A stretch of 64,000 nucleotides of DNA from Steromphala cineraria (GCA_916613615.1 OU744720.1:9713749-9777748); one strand, 5' to 3'. Numbered from the stretch's first letter, positions 37,105 through 51,385 are shown. The notes: a model not told the origin generated them from the letters alone. Translations and numbers: made by a program.

Positions 37105-40100
37105 TATAACTTAAGTGTTTTTGAAATTCTGACCCCTGTTCATTTCTAGTCTGCCAAATTCGTTATGGGTATCTGGTATGACATACGAATATGTTAACTC
37201 AAATTGACTTTTAACTTATGTAGTGAAATTTTAACATTATCCGATTGTTTTCGCGACCCTGCATGTCTCAAAGATATTCAAAATTACATTATATTGTGGT
37301 GCTATACTAAGCGAGTATGAATTCATAATGATGTCACGTAATTCGGTCACCGAGCAATGTTATTACACAATAATAATAACTTTTTTGATTTATTGAACAG
37401 CGATATCTTCAACTGGCGAGTAATAATGTGGTTAATTCAACTTACACTTCATCAACAGGTACAAACTGTCTTTGCTACATGTAGGCAAAATTATGTCGAC
37501 CTTATTGCCACTGCTTCATCATTGATCTTCCAACCATCCATTTGGTAATACTTCTGCCAGGTAATAACATATTGTTTAAAGAATCAATCAGTCTTTATCT
37601 TCAGCATCTTCAGCAGAGTAATTTAAATTGGTTGATATTTTAAAACAATTTTCTAATACTTTGATATTTAAATAGTGATCATTTGTCGAGTAAGCTGTGT
37701 ATAGATTTGATGTCTTTCGTAGACTGACTTTTCTATGATTAGCTTTTATCAATGCTTTTGTTTGAGTTGAATCTGATACATGTAGATAGCAAAGATCTAG
37801 TGTTCTGTGAGCGGCGCCTGATTCGAGTATGGGCCATAAGTTCAACAAGGGAGAATGAATATTCCCTATTTGAGATTATGTATTTGCTCTCCTGCTTCAA
37901 ACGAGGTTTTCAAAATAGCGACAACGATTTTTGTTCAGCTGTAAGAAGAGTGTAAGTTATTGATTGCTGTGAAGCTAATTTATTGCATCAGCTTTAACGA
38001 AACTAATCTGAATTGTCCAGATCAGGTAATGTACATGAATTTGATTGATTGCAAATCTAGAAATAGAAAGTAAAAAAAATAAAAGCATTCCCATTTAATA
38101 ATTTTTCTCCTATATTTTCAATCTCCTTCTTCAGTTTTAATATGGAAGCAACAATTTCGTCATTTCACCGTACTTTTCTAAATTCATCAAGAAGAAGAGA
38201 AAAGGTTAAAGTACAGACAGTTTGACAGGTAGATATGAAATATCTCCTTGCCGTCTCAATAAATTTCTTTAGATTTGCAAACCTTTTCATATTTTTGTGT
38301 CTGATGAAATGGAAATAAACAACAAATATGGTACATTCTCTATTACATTGTTAGTTTAAAAAGTTACTTCTTGATATGTATATTGTTGAAGATACCAGTA
38401 AAAATATTATATAAAAGTAAACATAATATCTAGTGTGAAAACAGTCAATATAATACCTATTATATATATCATCGTTGTATCTGGAGATATCGTTGTATTT
38501 ATATAAGTATTAACTATCTAAAAATGTGTATATGATGATCTATCATGCTTTAACATTCGACTAAACGATCATCAAAAAGATCTAAAATGTGAATGCATTA
38601 AGAACATATAGTAAAGGGCATCCATTACCAAAGTTAAATCCTTTTCGAAAAACCCTTTATAAACCAATCAAGATGCTGATTCCAATGCTATGAAAGAACC
38701 AAATTATGTTGACCCTAAGTACAGTAGTTGATTATCCATTTTTTACCCTTAACAAAGAAACAGTATTGTTTCATACATAACGCCATGTATTATGTTTTAA
38801 CGAATATACCACACTTGTACTGGTTCCCCTTTTCAGGTACACAAATCCAATCTACTGCATGACCAGCGCCTTTGACATATCAAGATCTAAGTAGCTTTTA
38901 ATCACCAGAGTCTAGATATACATGATGCTAGATCAAGATAAGTAAGCTTGATTAGACACGGGCTAGATATAGCGATTCCCAGGCCTACCTGTCTGATGTT
39001 GAAGAATGCAGCAGCATTTTAATTCAGAATCTATTACGATAGAGGCGTCTGGTCGACTTGAAGACTTCCGTAATGGAAATTTTATATGAAATTAAGTTTA
39101 ACGGAAGAGACATATGTTTATAGTTGGGAAATGTGTAAAGGTATTTAGATAAGTAGACTCCATATATCTAACTAAAGAATCAGAATGTTCCTGTTATCTA
39201 CAGAATGCTATCTAAATTAATTAAAACATCAGAGTTGATGATAGATTAAACATGATTGGAAGCATCATCGATTAAGTAAAACAAACTATTTCATTTTTAC
39301 AAAGAGACCTGATTAACATGCATGGTGATTATCTAACGACAAGAAAACTATGTATAGAAAACCTACTGTTATAACTCAGAGTCGAAGATACCAACGAAAC
39401 AATATATAGGAGAAAGAGATTTTGATTCATATCTGGATCGTCACGAAGGAGTGCAGGGTAGCAAATGTTGTGTCGTGACAGTCAGCAGTGAAGATTTTTA
39501 TTCTCCAAAGTACATGGTCTTTCGTTTCATTTACTGTATGTCTCAAGTGTAACAGACACCTCATTTGGTTATTCTGTACCTGAAAGGAACTAGTGAAGTA
39601 AATTTATCACAAAATTGAATCAAATGTTTGTACAACATTTTAAATAATGTGTAGGTAGTAATAAGCGAAATTGGTCACCATAGGCAGAAATATCCATGAA
39701 GTTAAGTGATCGATGTATGGATGGACATATGCATGTTGTTGCTTCTAAAGAGAACCTATTAATCAACTAACGCTGCATGAACATATTGTGCAGAGAGAAA
39801 ATATGTTAAAAGATGCTTAAATGTCCTTATCATGTAATACCTTTATTCATTGTTTTGTGAATTGTCCCGTAATTACCAATTAACCAATGCATATGCCATG
39901 TGTGATTGAAGTTTGAGGAAGTTTTATTAAAATCTGGTCATAGATATGACCTGCCTTCATATGCGGACATTTTTCATTTCAAAACTGTAAATATAGGCAT
40001 GACCAAAGTAGAACTGCTTAAAACACTATTTTGAACATTTTTTTAAAAAAGAATAAAGGAACTTCAAGGTCATATATGTATATACATGACTTAAATGGGC

Positions 40101-40840
40101 AGTAGCACGTTTTATGGGAAAAAAATATGTTTTTGCTGATAATTGCATGTTGTTGCTATATTGTAAAAGTAATTTTTGGAAAGTAAAACATATTTCATTA
40201 CATAAACCAATCACCCATAATCAGAGAACAAATAATGAGGTTTCACATAAAGTCCATTTGCTGCCATTTATGTGGAAACACCTTTAATTCATTTTTTGAA
40301 AGAATCGCATGTCTGAATTTTACATTATATGTTTAACACTGCTTCATTTAGTTTGTAACTATATATTTTCCTTTTCCTGACACGACCTTAAATTTCCTAA
40401 CAAAACGTGCTACTTCCCCTTCCTAAATGGTTAACATAAATTAATGCAAGAAAATTAATAGCAAACCGTTCCACTTCACATAAGAAAGATACATAAGGCA
40501 CTATACAAAAGCATATCAAGAGAAAATAATGGCATTGCATGTAAAATAAGTCTACCTGAATAATCGCAAGTTATGATATCGTCAGTTATAACCCAGACAC
40601 ATCAAAGCTTTTGTAAAACACTTTATAAGCTTTTTACGACACGATATTTCTATTCTTGCATAGTAGATGCAAAGTTAGTATTTTTACATTACAATATCTC
40701 CGACGTTTTGTCTTTTTATGTATGAAAACCTCTCATATAATCATATTTACATTTAGTCTATCAACAACAAGATATATTGTTTCTGAGAACCGTATGATCT
40801 TACTTATTTGCCCTGTTCGTATAACTCATCACAATAAGTT
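37105..40840. other. Left part of unit C, no recognised gene
   Basis: Homologous to 15,940-20,235 and 52,430-56,840. Patchy identity: 37,930-38,340 and 38,610-39,060 are nearly identical to unit B, and 39,060-40,840 much less so. It contains one MITE (40,095-40,420). No coding sequence is supported. Confidence 0.5.
40095..40420 (+). mobile_element. MITE, AGGGGCAGTAGCACG family, site 3 in unit C
   Basis: Left end atgggcagtagcacg after TTAA (40,091-40,094); right end aaacgtgctacttcccct at 40,420. The interior shares aaaccaatcacccataatc and gaggtttcacataaagtcc with the B and D copies. Confidence 0.75.
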
Positions 40841-43800
40841 GCTATCCAGATAATCTTTCTGTTCCAATATTTTACATATAGCCATTTGCATTTGAACTGG
40901 GGTTTCCCTATATTTCTAATTACAATCCATAATGGTTGAGAAACCAATCACTCATTCCTATATTTCACGATATTATAGCATATCGGAAAAATATAACATA
41001 ACATGACAGCCGTGATCCTTCATGAAGTGCATTTTATCGTTTTAACACAGGTGTCTTGGTACAGGTGTCTTTTTTAACATGATCGTTGACAAATAAATAG
41101 TCCAATCATATATAAACGTTACAGATACTTTTGTGACTGTTTAACTACGAAGAATAGTTAATATTGCCGTGCAGTGTCCCTCAATATCACATTCTGATAT
41201 TTGGCTATAAAACATGATAGGAAAAGTTGATGATGGTTGAAGTGCGTGACCCAGCATTCTTTAGAACGTTTTACAAGGGTGCAATACTTAAATTAGTTTT
41301 ATTAAGTTTCGTGCATGAGTGACTTTCAATGTTAATTGGTTCATGACATGTGTCATAAATTATCAGCAACAAAAGAGATAACTAGCTGAAATTTGCTTCT
41401 TATCAGAATTGGGCAATGAAGGCAACAGGATATAAACGAAATGTTGATCAACATGGAAGATGGCTTGTAGTGCAAGTGATGAGACTTTTATCTGCATAAT
41501 TGATTTAAGGAGGTAAAACGATAAACCTATGATCTAATGACGGTCCTTGGATGTTGTGTTGTAATTAAAGATGATTAAGTGCGTTCCCGAATCATCCGTT
41601 AACGTTGAATCACGTTGCACAACACGACTAAACCTTTACGTTTTCTTCAGTAGCATCATCTAGGGCGTCTTAATACAAATGAGAGGGATTTTATGAACAT
41701 AAATGCAAATTTCCTTCTTGTACAGTGTATATTAAACATAACCTTTATATCAACTCATCCAAGTTAGTTCCACACGGTGTTATTCTAATATTTTAATTTT
41801 CCCACTTATTTATCAAAGTTAAAAAAGAAAGCTTGAAGCTTACCCGTATCGGATCAACTTTTCCTGCCTAGACATCGTTGAGATTAAAATCTCCTCTGGT
41901 TATCTAAGTTCGGCATGTGACTGACTCTGCTCATGCTGCCGATAACATTTAATTATTTTATGTATGATGAGAAGAGGGTGTGTTTCACAATAAACGAAGA
42001 TATATTTAGTTCTTACAAGGTATTTCTTTTGACTCATTGAAAAAATAATAATCATCTCTTATTAATGGGAATATCAATGTTTTCAACAAAGAAATTTCGG
42101 CTTTATTTCGGTCACTTATATGTTAAGCATGTTCTATCTCATAAATTAAATGATGGACATTTATAGTTTGTGTAATAATAACAATAGTTTAAGGTCAAAG
42201 ACTTTCATACATTTCGCTTTTACTTTACATTAGGTATTCTATCATTATCTGTCATTATTGACAGAACATCTTAGAATCTTAATGAATATACATCGATCAA
42301 GTTGCTCAATACAACCTGTCCATTGCTATCATGTGGGACCATCAACAAGTTATTTCTTTTGTACACTTTTTACAGGAAAAAAAATCTTGGGGTCGTATTG
42401 AACTCCAACAAATGAATGTAAAATGAACTGCATAATAATAATAATAACAATTTGATTTAACGATCACCATAACAATCCTTTTCCCAAACTGAACTGATGA
42501 AACCAATCAGGGTTTTGATTCAGATATTGGGTGCAGTATTGTTATCAAATGATTTATTCTAGGAAAACGGTGTCATATCAGACATATGTGGTTTAATCTA
42601 GTTTCACAATCAACTAGTCAAATATCAACATTTTTCTTCATAACTGTGTATATCTGTGTGAATCAAACTTGCATGAACGTTCACAGAATCTACTCACTAA
42701 TTGATAATACTAATTCAATTGATAGCAAGGAAAGGTGGTTAATACTGTATGTTGAAATTTTACAGAAAATGTGAGATATCAAAAGTGTAAATAGAGATTT
42801 CTTCTGAGAAAATACTTAAGGACCATTGTAGATGAACACAAACACGGACACACACAAACACACTCACAACCCGTTTGTGAATACATTCCCGGTAACATCG
42901 TTTCATATCTGCATTCCCTGTCTCAGACAATGGCTGTGGCAATCACAGTGAGACATGATCTTAACACTCAATAGGATCTAATCTTGATTTGATGACTACA
43001 CTATTTTGTCAATTAGAGACCCCCAGACAATATAATTTGCCCCACTCATCCAAATCGGCTTATTTCTAATCTTATCAAATCCGTTCAGGCACTATATATC
43101 CTTGCTGATTGCCATGTAGGGAGCATAACAAGTGTACAGTTGATGATGACAATAGACCAGCAGCACAGGAAGTCTCTAACTGTATAGAAAACAGTAACAT
43201 TTAAAGATATCCGACTGACTGGTTAATTGCAAACTTATTTATTCACTCATTCAACATTAAACACTTACAAATAATATTACACTGGTGAATTGTTTGTTTT
43301 TAGCCTCATAGGAGGGAATGTTCATCAGATTCAATTCAAATCACAGTTGAAAGCAGCATGCATAATGTCATGTGTCTGTCATGTATTGTCTTTGCTTTGA
43401 GCTAAGATTAACAAAACGTAAAGTTTAAACTATTACTTGTTTGTTTAAACATTTCCATTGGGTGGACATTATTTATTATAACAGCTTCGGTTTACCATTC
43501 CAAATCATTTGTGTAACTACATTGATAACAATACCTGGACGTGAACAATGCTATATGTGGTAGATTAATTTTGATATTGTCAGTCCGTATTTTGTATAGT
43601 GATATTATGATAACTCTCTCAAAGGGACCCAGTTGCATATGATAAGCAACATACTACATTGGACGAAAAACATCAACACTCATATCGTCAAACATGAGGA
43701 AGTTGTCCGTTTTTTAAGTCTTCAGTTTCTTAAAATGGAACCTTTCATGTTGAACAACATGTAACTACTCACTTTAAGACAAAAAATAATCTTCATTTTG

Positions 43801-45065
43801 TATTGTAAAAATACAGAAATATAAGTACAGTAAAATGACATATGTTCATATCTGGACAAAGGATAAGCAATGGCATATTTTGTTTTGACAAATTTAGACT
43901 TATTATTATTTCATATCAAAAAGCTTTACATGCATGTATACATATCGTTAAAAATTGTGTTGTTTGATCTTTTCAGCTGTAGCAATTTTGTTCAGCATAT
44001 AAAAACATAAGTTCCTTCCTAGATTTGTATAACTTCGTTTGCTTAATACTAGGACACATCTGGGAACAAAAGCGATTTCATCAATATATATCTTTATATC
44101 TACTTTATCCTTGATAAAGTACATAGCGTCTTTGGCATATCGATAAACCCATGTTGATCTAAATACTACGTTTATGAAGAGGGATTTTTTAATATTCAAT
44201 AATTAATTCAATCTAAGGAAAAGGACCTTCAAAAGGAACCACAGACTGCATTTAATGTTTGGTCTCTAAGTTGTAAACCCATTTCTTCACTGGAAAATAA
44301 TCGTTAATGGATCCTAAACAAAATTGTTAGCACAATTTAAGTATGATTCTCTCTTTTCTAGACAAGATACCAGACGAGATGATTATTTGACACAACGTTT
44401 TGTTCCTAAGACATATAACATCAGTGCACACATACATTGAAGGATGTTAAGCTATCATGTTTTGGTACATGTGTTTGAGCAACAGTTTATATTAGAATTT
44501 GTAATTTGTTTAGTTCTTTTTTTACATCTGGCAGTGACAAATACACTTCACAATCGATTTTATGACAGAAACAAAATATAACTTTTTCAGACTCAGTTTT
44601 GATCTATGTCAAAATGTCAATGTCAAAAGTTTGAAATATTTCCTATTCTATTGAAACCTTTCTGATAAAACATGACCACATACGTCCCCCTTTGTCATGT
44701 ATTGGTATCTGCAATACAAAAATGTCAGAGCTTTTCTTATGACTTGTTTGTTCTGTTACAAACGTATATTTATCTTGATAAAGATAGCTGATTTTTTTAC
44801 CAGTCAGCAATTTCGAAGAAAACGAGGATTGGCAGTATTCAACCAAGCTCATGCTCAATCCCGGCATTCCATAAATGCATAAGAAATATATGCCATTTAG
44901 ATAAACAAATGTAACAACATATTTTCATAATATCACAATCTTCAACAATATAGATGTGTTGTGTGAAATTTTCGAAAGTACACAAATTGTTTGTTCTCTC
45001 ACATACAAAAGTTGAACATTAATGTATCTCTTAATGAATATTTGAGAAACTCGTTGTTTATTCAA
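40841..45065. other. Middle of unit C, no recognised gene
   Basis: Homologous to 21,117-24,780 with very high identity up to about 43,100, then lower. It lacks about 0.88 kb at its left edge and about 0.7 kb near 44,795 relative to units B and D. No LINE is present at about 44,490, which gives the empty-site reference for the unit B insertion. Confidence 0.5.
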
Positions 45066-45418
45066 TGGGGCAGTAGCACATTTTATGGGGAAATAAAAGG
45101 TGATGTCACGAAATTGAAAATCAATGGTTCCAATTGAAAATTAATGTATTTAAACTAAATGGAGCAGTATTAATCCAAATACATAATGTAAAGTTAGCCA
45201 TGTGAAGCTTTTTCTTACACAAAATAAATTAAAGGTGTTCACATAAAATGACCGCCAATGGATTTTATTGGAATCTTCATACTTTGTCCTCTGACTATGG
45301 ATGATTGGCTTGTGTAATGAGATGTTTGGCAATGTCAAAATAATACATTAAGCATTAACTTACAATTATCAATGAAAAATGTGAATTATAAGATTATCAA
45401 AAACGTGCTACTGCCCCT
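45066..45418 (-). mobile_element. MITE, AGGGGCAGTAGCACG family, site 1 in unit C
   Basis: Left end ggggcagtagcac, right end aacgtgctactgcccct, with the interior in reversed orientation relative to site 3 copies (tatggatgattggcttgtg). Orthologous to 9,437 and 60,549. Confidence 0.75.
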
Positions 45419-46090
45419 TCAAAATACAAACGATGCCATTGCTGAAAACCATATATATATCTTCCAGAAAGATTTGTTTGGCAATATTTTAATTTGAAAT
45501 GATTTTGAGAGTTAAAAAATACTGTGCTTTTTATAACCACATTTTGCGAAGTTTTCAACTTCTTCAAAGTAATGACGTGAGATATACGTTCGTTGATAAA
45601 TGTAAATAGACTCTGTCTCTAAAATAAGTTTGCAAATAATTTGGATATGTGAAACATATTTTACAAATCCTTTAAGATCAATAAAATCGTCAGAAATTAT
45701 TTCATCTCAAGTTAAGTCACCAAGATATCCACTGACTGCTGGGCCTTTTACTTAAAAAATGTATGAAATTCCGGCAAAAATATCAACCTTAATGTCAATT
45801 ATCAATTGCTGTGAATCTGAATCGTTGTGTCAGATAATGAAATTTATTTGAAATGTCAGGGTTGATGCAATCTTCTTGAAAGTGATATACTGAAAGCTAA
45901 AAAGGAAATTAAGAAATCTTGAACACGACACGACTAAATGAGGTTTTAAAGCACTTTCCATTCAAAACATGTTTAATCGAAACAAAACACAAATCTATCT
46001 TTACGATGTTAACGCATCTTTTGCACTTAACAAAACTGTGTATTAGCCTGAGATAACCGTGATAAATGGTTTACATCCCTGTCTATATAA

Positions 46091-46410
46091 ATGGCAGAAC
46101 CACGTTTTCTGAAAATTTTATGTTTTCAATTTTTCATTGATAATTACTATTAAGTTTATCATTTTGATAGTTTCAAAAATCTCATTACACACACCAATTA
46201 TCCATAGTCATGGAACAAATCGTAAATATTCACATAAAGGTTATTTGCGATCATTTTTTGTGAAAACACCTTCAATTCTTCTTTTTGTAAGAACACTATA
46301 TATTTGATTTATTACTGCTTCAGTTAGTTCAAATACATTGTATTTCAATTGAAACCAGTTATTTTAATTTTCCTGACATCCCCTTTTATATCCCTTAAAA
46401 ACGCACCCCT
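46091..46410 (+). mobile_element. MITE, AGGGGCAGTAGCACG family, site 2 in unit C
   Basis: Right end aaaaacgcacccct followed by TTAA at 46,411. The left end atggcagaaccacg is degraded. It lacks a short A-rich interior stretch present in the unit A copy at about 11,178-11,205. Orthologous to 10,980 and 62,082. Confidence 0.72.
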
Positions 46411-49350
46411 TTAAAGTCAGCAATAATGTGTTTGTAGGTGTTAAGAAACATCCATCTTAAGGATGATTTTAAACATTAACAGCATTTCTACATTTCTCAC
46501 ATGTAAACTATTTCTTAACTATTCAATGATCTCAATGACAAAATGAAAAACATACACCTAAATATTTGATATTTGTCTTTATGATAAGGAATAAAGATTG
46601 TTCAATGTATATTGGGAATACAATCAAAATATTACTGCTATCTATCAGTGGATTGAAACACAAACGTGTACACATACAACAATTACCACACCGTTCAAGG
46701 CACTATCGGATGGTAATATTTGATTTTAGTCAGTGAAAATGAATTCCTCAAAATAATCAACAAAGTCACCATTTAACTTCAAATACTGTTTAGTCCTTCG
46801 ATAAAAGAGGTACTGTTTTGTTCCCAACGCAATGTATTCTATTGTTGAAGATAATCCTAACTAGTCCCTGTTTCCCTTCTCCTAGTGCATAATCATATCC
46901 CCTGTCGTTAAAACTAACAACATTAACTGAATAAATATAAGTTGTTATGTGACTGATGTGCTTCATAAACATTTCATGGTCACTTTTAACGGTCAAGGTG
47001 TGGAGAAAGTCATAATGAGAAAGAAAATGTTGTGATTTTATGGCATATTTTTAGCTTTTATCAATACAAACAAGTGGCAAATAGGGTTATATAGATTCAA
47101 AACAGTTCAATCGTTGATCCCAAAATGGATTTAAATACTAGTTTTCGATAACAATCTAAAATAATTGTATACATGCACTGAATCTGAGATCATATTTCTA
47201 ATTTACAATACATAAGATTACGAAAACTTAACTTTGACTTTTCCGTCTGCTTTTTCTTTCTCCAAAAGCATGTTTTAGTATTTTACGTTAGTCCTGATTT
47301 TGGTCATGATTTCGAGAAAAATCTTCCTATTGTCGCACTACAATCCGCCAAAAATTAACTGATAATTTACTGCAACAATCAGATCTTCACATAGAAATGA
47401 TACCATTGATTATTCAGTGAGTAACTCTTTAATTCTTCGTCACTACAGATAAACAAAGGATACAAAATAAAGACAAACTTTATTTCCTGTGCATTAATCA
47501 TTCATTGCCGATAAGAATAACTTGTTTTCTTGAGTGAGACAGAACAGATACTATAAACAAATTGACTTACGTCGTTGAGTATAATCTGGATCACTTTAGC
47601 CCACATGATGAGGTAGGAAGGTAGCACTCGATATGTCTTCACCAGACATCAGAGTGGAACAGACAAAAATAAGGGTTTATCTTCCTAGATAAAGATGCAC
47701 TTTTATGTTTCATTGACTCAAACTGCTGATATACACCTAAATCAGTACCACGATACATTTGTAGCTTGTCTGACAATTGCTGGTTTCGTAATCGGGAAAT
47801 CAACAATTTCACAATTAAAACGGAATAAGTATAAAAGCGTTTTGCAAGTAAAGGGTTTCTCATTCACAGAGCCTACACACTAGTCATGTAACGTGAAATA
47901 ATTTGTTATGTTTTAAATGATACAAATATGCAGACACCATCTGATTGGGAAAGTGTTATACAACATCCGTGTGACATTCACATATTACACTTTTTCTACA
48001 TAATTGTGGTACATAATCAATTTAAGATTGAAACTGATAATTATATATAACCTCCTATTTCTAGGAGTAAGAGTCATTTGTTGACAAGAGAGATATAAAC
48101 AGACAATGGATTTTTCTTTACAATGAGACAACTTAAAACAGTTTAAATCATGTTTGTGTCTCTCCGTTTGAACATTTTACATTAATTGTACTTGTGTTCT
48201 ATATCCATGAGGAACTTACACTGTTAACACCCACTTTGCCATGCATTTGGAATGTTATTATTATTTTAAGGAATTATAACAATTTGCCATTGACTGTTCA
48301 TGGCCTCTTTGTCTGGTAAAACTACACACAAAGATTTAGCATCCATTTACATGTACTGTAAACAACACAACTGATAACGAATTGACATTCACACACCTAG
48401 ACCCATTTAATCAATAATGTACCATTTTGAAATATATAAGAAAGTTCCTAGAATCTTAAATATAAGTGATTTAGTTTGAGAACCATTAAGTTTAATTTGT
48501 TGACATCAACATGTCAAATAACGGTTATACTGCTGGATATTCATTATCACCAATTGTTTCCCGGGCATGTTGTCAGATTTCTTATAACAGCGATTGCACT
48601 GATAAAGTTAAATTTATGTTGTTTATTATGTCTTGATATTTGCTATACATGGTCTTTGAAGTAATTCTCTTTCATCTTGAAACTACATGCACATAGGTCT
48701 ACTACTTATATACAGTCAACATTGGGTACATTTGTACTGATCAATCTTTTACTTATCATGTTGTTGGCGTTTCTTCCACATTTAGCAAATTAACAAATGA
48801 ACAATGATACAAAAACTTCATGAGAAGCTCACCACGAGTATATGGATCATATATAACATTAAACATAAATCTTCAGGAAACCATGTTAGGCATTCAAAAC
48901 ATCTATCGGATGTAAGGACGTTGTATCACTCTTTCTGGCTTACAGCTGTGTACAAAAATCATGCCTCACCATCTTACAGTTCCTCATTTATTTGAATCAT
49001 TAATTTTGTTAATTTTTTGTATAAGCCATCTTTTTCAAATCGTCAAATTTTAAGTCATCACATTACAGATCAAAAATTTGTTGAAATATTTGTAAACCAT
49101 ACTTTTTTTAAATATTTTGTGGATAAAAATTCCATGTTTTCTTTGTCAACATCTTGAAAAACTGAAAGCTTGATGTGTTGGTTGAAACTGACGCAGGCGG
49201 AGAAATAAAATCTCAAGACCGTATTCTTATTATCAAACAGAGATATTTATACTTACGTTGTTGACGTTTGAACAGCGACATATCTGTCCTTAAAAAACAA
49301 GGTATAAAACATATAACAGTTGTTTTCGTATCTTGAATTCCTGTGTCAGA
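46411..49350. other. Right part of unit C before the SINE, no recognised gene
   Basis: Homologous to 11,332-14,330 and 62,450-63,640. Only short, unconserved open frames. About 48,365-49,020 has no clear counterpart in unit A and may be C-specific. Confidence 0.45.
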
Positions 49351-49527
49351 GAGATATATTTTCTGACGTCAACACTGAAAGATTGATGTACCAGAATCTG
49401 TATCATTGATGTTATATAAACGCTGTGGTCATAAAACATTGTCTACTGTCAAAAACGAAGAGGGATATCTTTTCTGACGTCAACACGATTGATGTACAAG
49501 AATCTGTATAATTGATGTTATATAAAC
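49350..49527 (+). repeat. ~105-bp tandem duplication flanking the SINE
   Basis: The block with tatcttttctgacgtcaaca, agaatctgtat and gttatataaacg occurs at about 49,352-49,430 and again at about 49,460-49,527. Unit A has it once (14,335-14,410). The second copy is interrupted by the SINE and resumes at about 50,034 with cataaaacattgtcttaatg. Confidence 0.75.
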
Positions 49528-49600
49528 GGGATAGCTCAGTCGGCAAGAGCGCCGGTCTCACGTTGCTGAGGTCCGGGGTTCGAATCCCATCCAGGCCAAG
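49528..49600 (+). promoter_or_regulatory. Internal RNA polymerase III promoter of the SINE
   Basis: A box at 49,532-49,543 and B box at 49,577-49,587, separated by 33 bp as in tRNA-type promoters. Both match consensus closely, so transcription is possible. Confidence 0.75.
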
Positions 49601-50033
49601 GTGTAAAAACCTAGAGTTCACCTCTGTTAGAACTCTATAAGTGTCACCCTGGAGCCCTAGTGTGTAGTGCAACAAAAACTGCGCACTTAAAAGATCCCAT
49701 GAATTCATGTCAGTGGCTGAATGGTGGATACATGAACACGTGCATACGCCGAGCTGTCGGTTATCAGCGTTCAGCAGTGTTGGACAAACTGCTGTGACTA
49801 TGTGTCTCAGTTCACCCAGCTGTGAATGGGTACCCTGTGAGGCATAGAATGGTCCCTAACCTGAGCGTCACATATGGGTGCCGGTTGAATACTCCCCAGG
49901 GAGTTGAATTGGAAAAATGATCGGACGGTGAAAGAATGCCATTGACCAGGGGAAAATGTAAGCGCCTTGAGCAACCACGAGTGGTTGGATATGCGCGCTA
50001 TATAAATATCCATATAATAATAAAAAATAATAA
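49528..50033 (+). mobile_element. tRNA-headed SINE with conserved core and L2-like tail, ~500 bp
   Basis: The head (49,528-49,600) has RNA polymerase III boxes: A box tagctcagtcgg (49,532-49,543) and B box ggttcgaatcc (49,577-49,587). The acceptor stem does not close, so it is a retroposon head and not a tRNA gene. A long central part includes ttcacccagctgtgaatggg (about 49,810), resembling the conserved cores of widespread animal SINE superfamilies such as V- or Deu-type (assignment tentative). The tail, gcgccttgagc through gcgcgctatataaatatcc, resembles the 3' end of L2-clade LINEs and ends in ATA repeats. No target duplication is clear. Confidence 0.85.
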
Positions 50034-51190
50034 TCATAAAACATTGTCTTAATGTCTACTGTCAAAAACTGTAAAACATTGACATTTAGCTTCTTATATA
50101 TATATTCAAGGCAAATGCTTTAATTTTATAAAAACAATGAAGATGATTCCAGGATATACACCACGAATACAAAAATAATTGACAAGTGAAATAATTGTTT
50201 TAAGTATAAAAACACTAATGCAAGATATATATCAACATCCAAATCTTTCTATTACGTTTGAATATAATCCAATAAACAAAACGCAAGGTATTGTACCAAA
50301 GAAAATAAATAAAAATATCAAAATCGAACTAAGCATGAATTTAATATATAATTTAATTCTTCATGGATGTCATTTCAGAAACTGCCTCACGATGATTCAA
50401 TACTTCGTGTTGATCAATCAATAATAAACGACTTAGATGAAAGCAAATTATTTTTCAACAACCAACACGTTTTCTGTTTTGTCATTAGAGTGTTTGAGTT
50501 TTATTCTCTGGTAATCTAAAGAACAGAATGCTTTTAAGTCGAATGCAGTTTTCTGTATGATCAATATTCTATACCTTTGATATGGTCTTCTATCTACATA
50601 GAAGCCCACTTTACACATTTGTTCAGCTAGTATCTTGCATCGGTACAAAGAAACCATTGACATTTGAATCATGTAATTGCCAGTCTCTTACCGTATAAAG
50701 CAACCGATGAAGTGGATGCATCGGGCGTACAATTCACTTCAAGTGGAACATCAGAGATTTCACAGCAGTTAGAATTTTCAAACAGTTCTAAAAGATTGTT
50801 TTCTTTTCAGTGGTTTTTCTTCAAAGGGGTTGGCGATAACAAGCTATCTTTCCGTCGGTATGTGTGGTAGTAACTAAATAGTTTTTGATATAACATAGAG
50901 CTTAATACCTTTGATGATTTATAGACAGGAGATTGTTTACGAGTTGAACAAATGCAAATCTGGTTTTCTCTCGAACATAAAATTGATTATATATTTAATA
51001 TAAATGAAAACAAGTGAATAATTGAAATATACCATGTTAAGGAGTACAGTTAAAAGAACAATTCAAGTATAAAATCAGTCCTACGTAGCTTCACTACAGC
51101 TGCGTACCTTCAGATAGTTCACTTGATTGTGTATCTTAGTGAAAATATCATGTAATTTGGGTTTTGCTTTGACGTAAATAACATAACTCT
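50034..51190. other. End of unit C, no recognised gene
   Basis: Homologous to 14,420-15,270 plus 15,640-15,935 of unit A, without the hAT-like MITE found there. No coding sequence supported. Confidence 0.5.
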
Positions 51191-51276
51191 AGGAACACTT
51201 ACTACGGATCCCCGATTGTCCATGTGTAACATAGAGAATATTAAACGAATGGTAATGTGATAACATTTTTAAGCAA

Positions 51277-51338
51277 CGAGTGCATAGAATTGGTATCAGA
51301 GGAACGAAAGTGAGTCTGATACCACATTCTATTCACGA
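51277..51338. repeat. Hairpin, arms ~24 bp, 14-nt loop
   Basis: The left arm includes tagaattggtatcaga and the right arm tctgataccacattcta. The GGTATCAGA/TCTGATACC core is perfect, and the outer arms match with a few differences. Confidence 0.7.
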
Positions 51339-51385
51339 GTTTAGTATTTTATTTGTTACTCACCCGTCAATATCAATATTTATGT

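Noticed and set aside
49528..49600. A functional tRNA gene
   Set aside because: A and B boxes are good, but the acceptor arms do not pair and the sequence continues into a SINE body and L2-like tail.
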